Assembly (NCBI GenBank): GCA_018136815.1
Contig: CM030932.1
Span: 6,052,407-6,116,406, forward strand
Length of the DNA: 64,000 bases
Direction: 5' to 3'
DNA from: Isochrysis galbana
Lineage: Eukaryota; Haptophyta; Isochrysidales; Isochrysidaceae
Made by a program: the position numbers and the translations under genes
Shown here: positions 24,457 to 34,190 of the stretch, piece after piece
Layout: every line of letters starts with the position of its first letter
How positions within the stretch are numbered: position 1 is the stretch's first letter
Notes under the pieces: generated by a model
What the model saw: the letters and a program-made list of their open reading frames with translations, nothing else
Database searches by the model: none
What the model was told of the DNA's origin: nothing

Positions 24457-25348
24457 CGCACGTGCCGCAGGTGAGAGTGGTGGTACTAATGCTCAGTTAC
24501 ATTATTATTATCCCCATCCTGATGCCTCTCATGGACCCTACAGAGGATGTTACATCTCAACACTCCTTCCGTTACACTCAAGCACAACGTGGGCCTTGGC
24601 ACGAGCCAGCCAGTCGCACAGAGAGTTGTTTTTGCTATTGCATGCGCAATATGCAATATCCCATTACTGACTGGCACACACGTGTAACAAAGAACTTCAA
24701 TACCATCCGTTGCTTGTCGCTCTCTTTGACTCACCTGAAGCGCATGTGTACTCACCATCTCGCCCTCAAACCCAAGTGGCCAAAGAGAATGAGATGGCAT
24801 GCCATTAGACAGCTGACAAGGAAGCTGAGCCCTCCAACAGCTTATTTACAACTCAATTTGCCTGGGAATGCAGCCTTCAAAGTCCACACACAATCAGTGA
24901 GGAAGACCCAATGTTGTGGTCCTCATTGGACCATTACTGGAACAGCAGGCGAGTGGCATAGAGAACATGGTTCGGCTGAAGATGTCTTGAGGATGAACGT
25001 ACATGGCGGTCGACTTCGGATGGCCTCCCAACATGGGGCACACCAAGTGCGAGCGGAGCCGAAGTCGGCACGCTCCTGTACAGGCAAATACCTCAGGGCC
25101 ATAAGGCACCCCGGCATATCCTTCCGTCATTTCTCCCCACGCTGCTCACGTCGCTTGTCAGCATCACGTTGTAGTTTGCCACCCGAAAGCAGGTTGGCAA
25201 AGAAATTGACAGGCGGATCTTCCTCCTACAAGGAGAGGGGTCGAATCATAACGGGAATAAGACTCAGAATTCAAATCGCACAGGTGCCTTTACAGACATA
25301 GATTCAGAGCAGTATAAATGTGAAGGAGAGGCGCATCATCAGCCACTG
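24457..25348. other. No recognised gene; one long unassigned frame
   Basis: A 279-codon frame on plus (24462-25301) is open but matches no family I know and has no domain features apart from an N-terminal hydrophobic run. Minus-strand frames are also open. Left unassigned. Confidence 0.3.
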
Positions 25349-26505
25349 TCATCGCCGCCCTTGGGCACGCACCTCTTCTCCCTCAACCCAGCCCGTCTCA
25401 ACATATGGAAGGCGCAAGTCGAAGCGTTCGCCATTATCATACTTGCCGCCGACACCAAACTCTCCGCCGACACCAAAGGATGCCATCGGCAACTGAATAC
25501 CCCCGCGCGGGACATCTTCGTATCCGAGCTTCTTCACCTGTGAAAAGGCGTGCTGATGTGGTTCACAAACACACTTGAGTAAGGCATCCATATCACGTTC
25601 CCTTCAGCGATATGGGTATGGTGTTGCAAATGGCTGACACACCTGCCCCTTAGCCTGACGCTTCTTAAACTCCTCCAGGAGGCCTCGGCCACGACCGTCT
25701 ATCCCCCCCCGCTGCCAAGCGTACTTATCTGCGAATTTGGCGGATTCCTTGACAGCATCAAGGGCAATTCTTTGTTTCAGCAACGGGGAGAATCATGGAA
25801 TTGGAACGGGCTCGGCAGGACCGTCCAAGTCGGCTGTTGTGCATATACTATACACATGCCTGTCCATTCGCCTGTCAACTGGCGCGAGACGTAGGGCATG
25901 GCAAGGGCGAGGTAGACCTGCGCGCGACGCTTCTCAGTTGCTGCAAGGTTGGCACGATACGCAGCTGGATTTTTGCGCCGCTCAAGGATTCTTAACTGCT
26001 CTTCATACGCTGCATCCTGCGACAGAATGCGGACGTAAACGTTAGACATGACGGCTGAATACGTTCGCCCAAATCGTCTGGGCTTGGGACCGATCAACTC
26101 TGTGTGGATTGGAGGTGGCCTCCCTCTTTGGCACCCTTGCCTTGCGCTCCCTTTCAACACCCTTCCCCTTCAACATGTCCTTTTTTTTTTTACCCGCCGA
26201 GCCCTCCGTTTCCCGCTGCCTTGCCCTCTCTCCCTCATCCCGTGCTCAACGCTTCGCACTCCCACTCTCCTCACCCACTCCCCCATCATCCTTCTATCTC
26301 TCGTCATCTCTTCTCTCCCAGACCTGTCTTGTTCTCTCACCTTGGCTGCCTTCTGTTCGGGTGTCTCACCGAAGAGACCATCGAAAAGGCCGGCGACGGG
26401 GACGGACGACCGGCCCCCCACTATGGCGATGCGGCCCATCGCAGGGGAAGGCAACAGCGCCGGCAGGGAAGGCAGCAACAGGCTAGCGAGAGCGGCGGCC
26501 GCCAT
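25349..26505 (-). CDS. Putative plastid-targeted protein, 4 exons, unknown function
   Basis: Exons: 26505-26341, 26016-25856, 25769-25643, 25537-25349, giving 213 residues. Exon 1 is a presequence (MAAAALASLLLPSLPALLPSPAMG) followed by 'LFDGLFGETPEQKAAK'. The middle is helical and charged (DAAYEEQLRILERRKNPAAYRANL). The end contains 'ALDAVKESAKFADKYAWQRGG', 'GLLEEFKKRQAKGQ' and the Gly-rich 'GVGGEFGVGGKYDNGERFDL' then 'LPYVETGWVE'. The phases 0, 2 and 0 close exactly. Donors are AAG/GTGAGA, CAT/GTGTAT, CAG/GTGTGT; acceptors TCGCAG, AAAG, TTCACAG. Introns are 324, 86 and 105 nt. The C-terminal FGVGG..YDNGERFDLRLPY block looks like a conserved algal family, but I cannot name it. The second intron has a weak acceptor and is the least certain. 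Confidence 0.7.
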
Positions 26506-26621
26506 TTACGCGAGAAAATGAAGAGGGAGATGAACGTTGATCACTTGCGTACTCTACTTTACACTTCCGATGAAAATTGTAGTCTTGTAGCTTGTAGAGT
26601 TCTTTACTCTAGACTCTCGAG

Positions 26622-26639
26622 CATCTTGTTGGCTAGCAT
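26622..26639 (-). promoter_or_regulatory. CATCTTGTTGGCTAGCAT upstream block
   Basis: Third copy of the motif found at 6204-6221 and 18464-18481, here 117-134 bp upstream of the ATG at 26505. In gene direction all copies read ATG-CTN-GCN-AAC-AAG-ATG. Confidence 0.4.
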
Positions 26640-26645
26640 GCCTAG

Positions 26646-26869
26646 CCTAGATGGGAAATACGTATTCACCGTATTTGGCCAATTACATATGTATTTGGCT
26701 GTATTTGAAGCGCGTCCTGGGTTATAGGCCTCGAATGTATTTGAAATGTATTTGGTATTTGGCCGGAGCCGGAGGCCAAATACCAAATACCACATATTTA
26801 TTTGGTATTTGGCTGTATTTGCGTATTATTTGCAGGCCCCAGCACCGTATTTCGTACTTCCCATCTAGG
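26646..26869. mobile_element. MITE with 17-bp inverted termini and CCAAATAC core
   Basis: Left end CCTAGATGGGAAATACG (26646-26662), right end its inverse with one mismatch (26853-26869). The interior consists of TATTTGG and CCAAATA units, including a perfect hairpin TATTTGGCC-ggagcc-GGAGGCCAAATA. The 8-bp string atgcctag lies immediately left (26638-26645) and 3 bp beyond the right end (26873-26880), a possible target duplication. Partial copies: 26897-27020 and 6412-6540. Confidence 0.7.
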
Positions 26870-27356
26870 CGGATGCCTAGCAGGCTGCCTAGCCTCCCTA
26901 GATGGGACGTACGTATGAACAGTATTTGGCCGGAGGCCAAATTCATATGTATTTCACCGTACTTTGGAGGCCCCGAGGCCCCCTGTCCCCTGTGTTGACG
27001 GGTACGCCAAATACCAAATACGGAGCGCCCGCAGGGCGCGTAGCGCGCGCGCGAGCGCGCGAGCGGAGCGAGGAGCGGAGCGAGGAGCGAACGAGCGCGA
27101 GCGCGGGGCCGGCCGCGGGGGCGCAGGGCTTGGGCAGTGAGGCAGTTGGGCCCGGCTAGGTTTTCGCGATTTTTTTAAAAATTGGGTTAGCTCGAAGAAA
27201 AAAGTTTGACCGAAATTCGGGCGGGAAGCCAAGGGGACAGCAAGCGTCGAAAGTGAGCGTCGAAAGTATCCCCATACTCACACCAATTGTCTCAAATCCG
27301 AAAGCCGTTGAGACATGACGGCTGGGTGTGTGCTCTGCGCCGCCTTCCTTGGGGAA

Positions 27357-28425
27357 CCCGGATGCCCCGTCAGGTCTCAGGTCATCAGGTCTTGGCGACC
27401 TGATACCTGATATCAGGTGATATCAGGACCTGATATCAGGCTGATATCAGGTGGTCCACCACTAATATTATAATTTTCTAATGAGCCATTCTAAGATCCG
27501 AGGAAATGGACTACGTCTAGCTAGAAGCGGAGAGGGGGTTCGTGTGGAAGCGGAGGGGAGAGCCCCCCCCCCAGCGAACCCCCACCCCTCCCCCCCGCGG
27601 GAACCCCCGCCGCCCCCCCCCGCGCACCCGCCTCTGCCGCTCCGCCGGAGGCGCACCCGCCCCACACCCCTCCCCCCCCAGAGCCCGCGACTGCTGCCGC
27701 TGTTCCCGCCCGCTCCGCCGCCAGCGCGTCCCCTGCTACCTCTGCTCGCCCCACCGCCGTCCCCTTCGCAGCCGCCCGCCGCGCTGGCTCACCCGCCTCG
27801 CTGCCAGCCTCGCCGCTGCGCTCGCGCGTGCCCCAGCGCCACCCCGCCTCCCCCACCTCAACACCAGTCGCCCTCCCCCCTGGCAACCAGCGTCGCCGCC
27901 ACCAGCCTCGCCTCCACCCAGCCTCGCAGCCACCAGCCTCGCCTGCACCCAGCCTCGCAGCCACCAGCCTCGCAGCCACCAGCCTCGCAGCCACCAGCCT
28001 CGCAGCCACCAGCCTCGCAGCCACCAGCCTCGCAGCCACCAGCCTCGCTGCTACCAGCCTCGCCGCCACCAACCCCACCGCCACCCCAGCCTCGTTACCA
28101 CCAGCCTCATTACGACCAGCCTCGCCGCCACCAGCCTCGTTGCGACCAGCCTCGCCTCCACCAGCCTCACCTCCACCCAGCCTCGCCGCCACCAGCCTCG
28201 CCGCCACCAGCCTCGCCTCCACCCAGCCTCGCAGCCCATCATCCATCGTCACTGAGAGGCATGGCCGATCGCTCGCGGTTCGGGTCGATGACTCGTTTAC
28301 TGACGTGAATTTTATTTTATTCTAAAGTTCGTAGTCATAATATCAGCCTGATATCAGGTTATCAGGTCTAGTAGGCCTGATAACCTGATATCAGAACCTG
28401 ATATCAGCCTGACGGGGCATCCAGG
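27357..28425. mobile_element. hAT-like TIR element with exact 8-bp target duplication
   Basis: 18-bp terminal inverted repeats, one mismatch (CCCGGATGCCCCGTCAGG at 27357-27374; inverse at 28408-28425), flanked by the direct repeat TTGGGGAA at 27349-27356 and 28426-28433. Subterminal regions hold many CCTGATATCAGG palindromes on both sides. An 8-bp duplication is typical of hAT (also P and Merlin). No transposase is inside, so it is non-autonomous. The interior is a minisatellite. Confidence 0.85.
27880..28235. repeat. 15-bp minisatellite inside the hAT-like element
   Basis: About 20 units of CAGCCACCAGCCTCG and variants. As the period is a multiple of three, several frames stay open: on plus SQPPA, ATSLA and HQPRS repeats, on minus GEAGGG/AARLV repeats. 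The plus frame 27481-28308 starts with ATG and is Pro-rich throughout, but with no independent evidence of coding. Confidence 0.85.
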
Positions 28426-29300
28426 TTGGGGAAGGGCGCGGCTAGGGACGGAGGCTCGGCTTGTGTCCTTACTCCCCTTCTCCTAGGGGCTTGTGCGCAA
28501 TGCATGCTGTGATGCGGTGCTGCAAAAGGCAACCGGCCCCTGTAGGAGGGACTGACTTGTGTTGACTGACTAAGCTGACTAGGCCTGCACCTCACGCTGT
28601 TGCATGAGGCCGGTACCCCGGTTGTGTATGTAGGGGCCCAGGGCCCAGTCTGAAGGCTTTCCCTATGGGAGGCGACGGTGTGTCGCAGTGGGCCACGTTG
28701 TACGTTGTGGCCGGCCGCAGGTGGCTGTAGGGCTTGGTTGATGGGTGTGGCCTTGGTGGCCATGTTGGTCATGGTGGCGTGCAGCTCATGCTTGTGGCTT
28801 GTGGGTGGTGGCGTGGTGGCACGGGCCGAGGCTCGTGCGCACCTGGTCGGTCTTGGGTGTAGCGCGCGCGCGCTTTGACGGCGCGGCCATGGTCGCGGCC
28901 CGATCGGCCGGCGCGGCGGTGGTGACGGCAGGGGAGGAGGGGAGCGACGCGCGCTCCATGACCCTATCTTTTTAAAGATAGTTCCATGGTCCATGGCCCA
29001 ACGTCTAGCAACGTAGTGCGTAGCGCACACGGGCCTTAACCTCTAAGACACCCGATGTTAAATGAAAGGTGGGGGAAGCAGAAAGGAGAGTGAGCTAGGG
29101 ACGAGGGCGTCGTCAGCGGCGATCTCGTGGGGGGCATTTTCCCAGTAGCTTGTAGCTGGCATCTTCAACAGTTTTTTCTAGCAGATCAGAAGAGACTATC
29201 TAGTTGCATGTGCGAGCCAATGAACACAAGAATGATAGATAGGCTGAAGCCTTACGTAGATTGGTCGTCTTTGCAGCACCAGACTCCATGGCACTTTGAT
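28426..29300. other. Intergenic, partly repeat
   Basis: 28585-28700 matches 50-130 in inverse orientation. 28850-28970 is an extremely GC-rich low-complexity stretch. No gene recognised on either strand. Confidence 0.4.
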
Positions 29301-30149
29301 TCACACCAAGAACTTAGAAAGGCTGCTAATCCAGCGACGCTGAGCTTCATTGAAGCCGTCATTCAACTCCGAAACTGCAATCAGGACGCAATCGTTGCCA
29401 CATCGGGCAAGAACGATACTTCCTGCAGTGCTCGGAAGACGCAACTCTTGTGGCACAAGTGTCGCATCCTCGTAGTAGTTCACCCCGTCTTCAGCTGAAG
29501 GCAGCTGCTCTACCAGTGCATTCACCATCGGGTGATCGAGAGACGGAGGGAGACGGCCACTTCGCAGCAAAGGTGCCGCATCCGCTTTAGAGTCATCTAT
29601 CGAGTAAATTGAAACAATGCTTGCTGGCGTCAGCCGGAGCAGTGTGGCTGCGGCCCACTGCATACGAGCCGAGCGGATACCGTATAGGTTAGGAGCGAGC
29701 TCCGTCTGTTCTGAATTGCGAGCGGACGCCAACGCGCGCGCGGCCTCACGCTCTGATGCGCGCTCCGTCTCGATTTCTGCCACAACTTGCACCAGCAGAA
29801 GGGCACACGAGAGCGCACCGAGGAGCTCCGACACCAGTTGCGAGCCGACGGGGGTTCCTGGGCTGAGGAAGCGATTGGCTACAAGCGATAGCAGCAGCAC
29901 GGCCGACACAAGGAGCTTCAACCTGAATCCTTCCAGACCTGGGACGAAGAATGCGCCACCCTTCTCAACAGCCGCTGAGGGCCGTGCATAGAACCCAGCG
30001 TTTGCATCACGGGGCTTACGATCGGCCATGGCGACGAGGAGTGCTCGTGGTGGGCGCATGGCTAGTGTGTGGTCCGGGCTCACACAAGGTGCGCGCAGTG
30101 CCGCCGCTGAGAGCGCAAGCGAGGCGAGCAGCGCCAGCCGAGCGTGCAT
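29301..30149 (-). CDS. CCB4-like cytochrome b6f heme assembly factor
   Basis: Single exon, 282 residues from ATG 30149. CCB proteins sit in the thylakoid membrane and attach heme ci to cytochrome b6. The N-terminus is a signal peptide plus transit-like region (MHARLALLASLALSAAALRA...RPPRALLVAM). Then come two membrane helices (about residues 75-120: KLLVSAVLLLSLVANRFL and LVSELLGALSCALLLVQVV), as in CCB2/CCB4. The C-terminal domain ends 'NYYEDATLVPQELRLP..', 'GSIVLARCGNDCVLIAVSE', 'FNEAQRRWISSLSKFL', which aligns with the CCB4 end pattern (L.LyPgr.El..LP, vilqPlg..g.avis, ft..dqaWI..ig.kL). CCB2 is the alternative. The assignment is by recalled family pattern. Confidence 0.6.
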   Translation of the reverse strand: MHARLALLASLALSAAALRAPCVSPDHTLAMRPPRALLVAMADRKPRDANAGFYARPSAAVEKGGAFFVPGLEGFRLKLLVSAVLLLSLVANRFLSPGTPVGSQLVSELLGALSCALLLVQVVAEIETERASEREAARALASARNSEQTELAPNLYGIRSARMQWAAATLLRLTPASIVSIYSIDDSKADAAPLLRSGRLPPSLDHPMVNALVEQLPSAEDGVNYYEDATLVPQELRLPSTAGSIVLARCGNDCVLIAVSELNDGFNEAQRRWISSLSKFLV

Positions 30150-30359
30150 CGGCGAGGTGACGAGCGGCCCCGCGAGCGAGTGAACTTTCTTTATGTGCAA
30201 CCAATAAACATACGCCCAGTATTCATATTGTCTGGAGTTTTGTATTAGAAGGGACTGATAGTCCCCATGTGCCTCGGTGTACGTTTAAATAGGTGTCCTC
30301 CGATCTCGTCCCCTCTTTGCATCGTTAAGACCATGCTACACCTAGTCCTCGTCTCGCTA

Positions 30360-30560
30360 CTCGGTATGGGCCTGCCCACGGCTGTATCGAATCAAGCGGA
30401 TGCTTGATCTTGATCGTGTCAAGTCTCAATGGGGCATGCTAGGGGCACAGAGTGAAGAGAAGTCTTGAGAGAGGGGGAGGGAGCGCGCTACATCGCGACG
30501 AGGCCCACGAGACACCACCCCACATCACTCACTCACCAACAAGAAAACTCCGAAAACTAA
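30360..30560. repeat. Dispersed repeat also at 48110-48300
   Basis: Shares 'gcttgatcgtgtcaagtctca' (split: CTTGATCGTGTCAAGTCTCA), 'cttgagagag' and 'gcgctacat' followed by 'accaccccaca' with 48130-48260. No coding content seen. Confidence 0.7.
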
Positions 30561-30739
30561 CGCAACATCGCACAAACAAACCAATGAAATCAGTAAAAGG
30601 ACAAACGAACAAATTCAAATTCGGCGTGTAATGCGGCGGAGCTTCGAGACTTCGAGACAACTCACTGGTGAAAACAAAACTCACTCAATTTTTCTCACAC
30701 AACGCATGGTGGAGACACCGCATCCGCATAGAGTATATA

Positions 30740-30960
30740 ATTAATTAATTTCTTAATAGTCTCACCGCACACGCGACCGTGCATCCTCTACTTTCTACTC
30801 ACGTAGGAGTCTTTCTACACCCCCACTCCCCCGGCCCTTTCCCCCCCGCCATCAGGCGACTCCCCCCGTGCACTACTAGGGGGATAGGGGAAAAGGGCTT
30901 AGATATGGTCCGGTGGCCCGCGCCCCCCCCGGTGATCCGTTCCCTCCTTCCTCCTACGCC
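30740..30960. repeat. Dispersed repeat, four copies in the window
   Basis: The block 'tctcaccgcacacgcg.ccgtg', 'cacccccactcc.ccggccc', 'atcaggcgactccccccgtg', 'gggcttagatatggtccgg' recurs at 52990-53220, inverted at 46310-46500, and partially at 60770-60860. Confidence 0.85.
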
Positions 30961-31039
30961 TACCGAAGTCGCGTTCCGTCAAAAGAGGACCACAATCTGT
31001 TTTCTTTTTAGTTATGAACAATAGTGGTACAAAACAAAG

Positions 31040-31231
31040 CTAATCGCCGTATACGAGATGTGCATAGAAACTTTTTTTAACATAAAGTCGCCGTATACGA
31101 GATGTTTCGTTTACGCAGCACATGTGATTACTTGCAATCATTGAGCACGCCGTGCGTATGCGCATCGACTTCCCCCTCGCGAGGGCGCCGTGCGTGCGCA
31201 TAGAAACTTTTTTCCCTAAGGCCCACATTAA
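31040..31231. repeat. Partial copy of the foldback terminus
   Basis: 'gtatacgagatgtttcgtt' plus 'cgcagcacatgtgatta.ttgcaatca' and 'cgccgtgcgt' repeat the terminal sequence of the adjacent foldback element in direct orientation. Confidence 0.65.
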
Positions 31232-32100
31232 CGTAAAGTAGCCATATACGAGACGTTTCGTTTGCGCAGCACGTGTGATTGCTTGCAATCATTGTGCACG
31301 CCGTGCGTATGCACATCGGCTCCCCCCCCCGCGGGGCGCCGTGCGTGCGCATGGCAACTTCCAGGAAGGTGCACGCCGTGCGTTCACTCTTTCCGCGGGG
31401 GGACTCTGGACGCAGAGGCGGTCGGGAACCGCGGGGGCACCCCTGGGACCGGGGAAAATATTACCGTATATTGCGAAAACACTAACGTAAACAATCGAGG
31501 TCTTGGGGTCTCTCCGCTCCCCCGGGGCCCCCTCCCCCGGGTCCCCTCCTCCCCCTCTCATCAACCTACCAGAGAGAGACGGCTCCTACTGCCTGCCTCC
31601 CTCCTCCCTCCTCGCTCACCCTCCAGCTCTCTCCTCGCCCTCGTCTTCCTCACGATGGTGTGCACCCGATCGTCGTCCCGATGTGAGGAAGACGAGGCCG
31701 AGGAGAGAGCTGGAGGGTGAGCGAGGAGGGAGGAGGGAGACAGCCAGTAGGAGCCTTCTCACTCTGGTAGGCCGATGAGAGGGGGGAACCCCTCCGGGGA
31801 GCGGGAGAGAGAGAGAGATATATCCGAAGACCAGACCAGCCGTTTTCTCGTCATATACGGTAATAATCAACCGGTCCCATGGGGGGTTCCGCCCGTCCTC
31901 CGTGCCCAGAGTTCCCCCGCGAAAAGAGTGAACGCACGGCGTGCACCTTCCTGGAAGTTGCTATGCGCACGCACGGCGCCCCCGCGGGGGGGGGGGGGCG
32001 CCGGTGCACATCGCGCCGTGCCCACGCACGGCGTGCACATGTGATTGCAAGTCATCACAGGCGCTGTGTAACGAAACATCTCTTATATGGCCAGTTTACT
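31232..32100. mobile_element. Foldback element, arms of about 400 bp
   Basis: The left half (31232-31655) and right half (31680-32100) are inverted copies around a short centre at about 31665. Matching pairs from centre outward: CTCGTCTTCCTCAC / GTGAGGAAGACGAG, the CTCCCTCCTCGCTCACCCTC stretch / its inverse at 31716-31735, 'attaccgtatat' / 'atatacggtaat', 'aacttccaggaaggtgcac' / 'gtgcaccttcctggaagtt', and termini GTAAAGTAGCCATATACGAG / its inverse ending CAGTTTAC. A single arm (190 bp, nearly identical to 31905-32100) stands alone at 54855-55047. No gene inside; frames on both strands mirror each other. Confidence 0.8.
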
Positions 32101-33228
32101 GACGAATTGGGATGGCCCATAGGGCCTGAGGGCAATGAGGAAGGAGGCAGACCGGCGGCAGGCGCGGCGGAGGAGACGACTTCGGAGACGCTGACGGGCT
32201 GAGGCCCGTCAGCATAGGAAGGCGGGCAGGCGGGCTTGAGCGAGGGCGAGGACGGCGGCGAGAGCGACATCGAGCGAGAGGCGAGAGGCGAGGGTGAGTG
32301 AGAGGAGGGCTGTGTTGGCAGGGGCTGGCGAGGCGAGGAGAGTTTGTAGGGTACGAGTGTTACGAGAGCGAGAGCGACGAGAGCGAGAGCGACGGATGAC
32401 GACTGACGACAAGACGTCGGATCCAACGATGCTGCGACACCGACTCACGAACACACTAGAATCATTCACCCAAACCAAGCAAAACATGAAATAACCGAGA
32501 CCCCACATCGCCGGTAACTCAAACACGTCGCGAGAGACAGAGAGAGAGAGCGAGAGAGAGAGAGAATCCGCAGCGACGGTCGGAGCGTGTCTTCGCTTTG
32601 GATTTTCCCACCAAGGCGGAAAGTCGAAGAGGAACGTTATGTCGCGCAACCACGGCGATCACATTGGATACAGATCGCAGCGAGGTATCCTTGCAATCGA
32701 AGAAATCTTGCTGTTGAGCGTGGACCTTCTAGACGTTTCTATCGAGCAACCCCGAGTAGCAACCAAGGGAGGAGAAAACCAAAAACCAACGGGACCAAGG
32801 GCTTCCATGCAACTTGCATCAAGGGGAAAGATAACCCAAAACCAAAGCAGCGAATCTAAATCAATCTCCAAGGGGAGATGGCAAACCAAGGACCAAGGAG
32901 AAAGATTCCCTCACCCAAGCAGCGAACCTAAATCGATCTCCGAGGGGAGATGGCAAACCAAACCTGATTGCCCCCAGAAGCAGGTAAAGAAACGCGGGGA
33001 GATAGCGAATTAAACCTTTTGCGAGGCGCCTGGGAGGAAGAAAGGTGGGGAAACTTCCCTTCTCTTCGAGAGAGCAGAGGGAGGGCGCTCCAGAACCCTA
33101 GATCCTAGGCGTCCACGCGAAGTTTTTGACCGAGAACGAGAACGAGAGAATTATAACGATAAATACCGAACGAAGAGAAGAGAGAAGCCTAGCGAGAGTC
33201 GATTCGCGAATGCGACACCCCCCTGCTA
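32101..33228 (+). repeat. 1-kb repeat, second copy at 58338-59187
   Basis: Starts 'tgacgaattggg.tggcccat' and ends 'gtcgattcgcgaatgcgaca' in both copies. Shared blocks include 'gcgggcttgagcgagggcga', 'ttgcccccagaagcag', 'gaggcgcctgggaggaagaa'. This copy has an extra internal stretch (about 32590-32960) with a 70-bp duplication (two copies of 'gggagatggcaaaccaa'). Related fragments occur at 41450-41560 and 41820-42010, around the chromovirus, so it may be a non-autonomous LTR-type derivative. Confidence 0.75.
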
Positions 33229-34190
33229 GGATCGAGCGTCCCGCGAGGGAAGGAAGAGAACCTAACTAACGGATAGCGGAGAGTTCCATCCAGGCAAGAT
33301 GGCCGAGCAATACGCAATACCTAACGAGACCGAATGGGCGAGGAGCGAACGAAGAATGAAACAATAAATTCGAATGGAGAGCCACGCTCCAAACGCCGAA
33401 CCACGACGGAAGACGTGACGACCGAGATACGAATAATCGAGGATCGATAAGAATAAGAACGCAGAACGACGAGAAACGAGAGAGTCCAGAACGAGAAACG
33501 AAGAAATCGAGAATCGAGAGCGGTAAGAACGCGGAACGACAAGAATCGAGAATCGAGAACGAGAAACGAAGAACGGTAAGAACGCGGAACGACGAGAATC
33601 GAGAATCGAGAACAAGAAACGAGGAACGGTAAGAACGCGCAACGACGAACGACGAACGATGAACTATAAGAGTAGTGCGCGACGATCGAAGAGACAGGAA
33701 GTACCACACCCGTCCGGACGATGAGGTGTAGAATCGGCGGCCGGCGCGGCAGACCGCAGGACTCAACGCTGCAACCCATCCCCTTCTCCCTTTTACGAGA
33801 GTTTTACCTGGATGTTTGGGCGGTGTGGCGGCACCCAAGTCACAACGCGGCGTCTCCTGTTCTTCGATATATGAGTAGTCGAACAGCCAACGGCGAAAGG
33901 CGGCGAGATATCACGACGGGCTCGGCACGTCACGCGCGAGCTAAACGACGAGGTACGGGGGTCTCCTGACAGAGCGCAGCGAAAGGGGAGGGAGATCCAT
34001 CCTCCGTGGTCGAAAGGGGAGGCGAGCCATACCTCTCTTCCCGCGGGGGGAACTATTCGGCGGCCGCGGGGGGGAAATTCGGCGACCGCGGGGGGGGGAA
34101 CTGGAAAAGAATTCCCGTACGTTCCCGTACCGCGATCAAACGTAAACGACGGCGTTGAGAGATATCGGAGGGGCGTGACAGTCGCGACCG
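33229..34190. repeat. Region downstream of the chromovirus with GAATCGAGAACGAG tandem repeats
   Basis: 33470-33660 consists of about 50-57 bp units containing 'cgagaatcgagaacgagaaacgaa' (split by variants) and 'gaacggtaagaacgcg'. The rest is unassigned. If the element has a 3' LTR it should lie here, but I found no matching direct repeat right of gag. Confidence 0.5.

Noticed and set aside
24462-25301. 279-codon plus frame
   Set aside because: No homology or domain recognised, and opposite-strand frames are equally open.
27521-28308. Long Pro-, Ala- and Gly-rich open frames on both strands
   Set aside because: They are produced by a 15-bp minisatellite whose period keeps frames open; no independent coding evidence.
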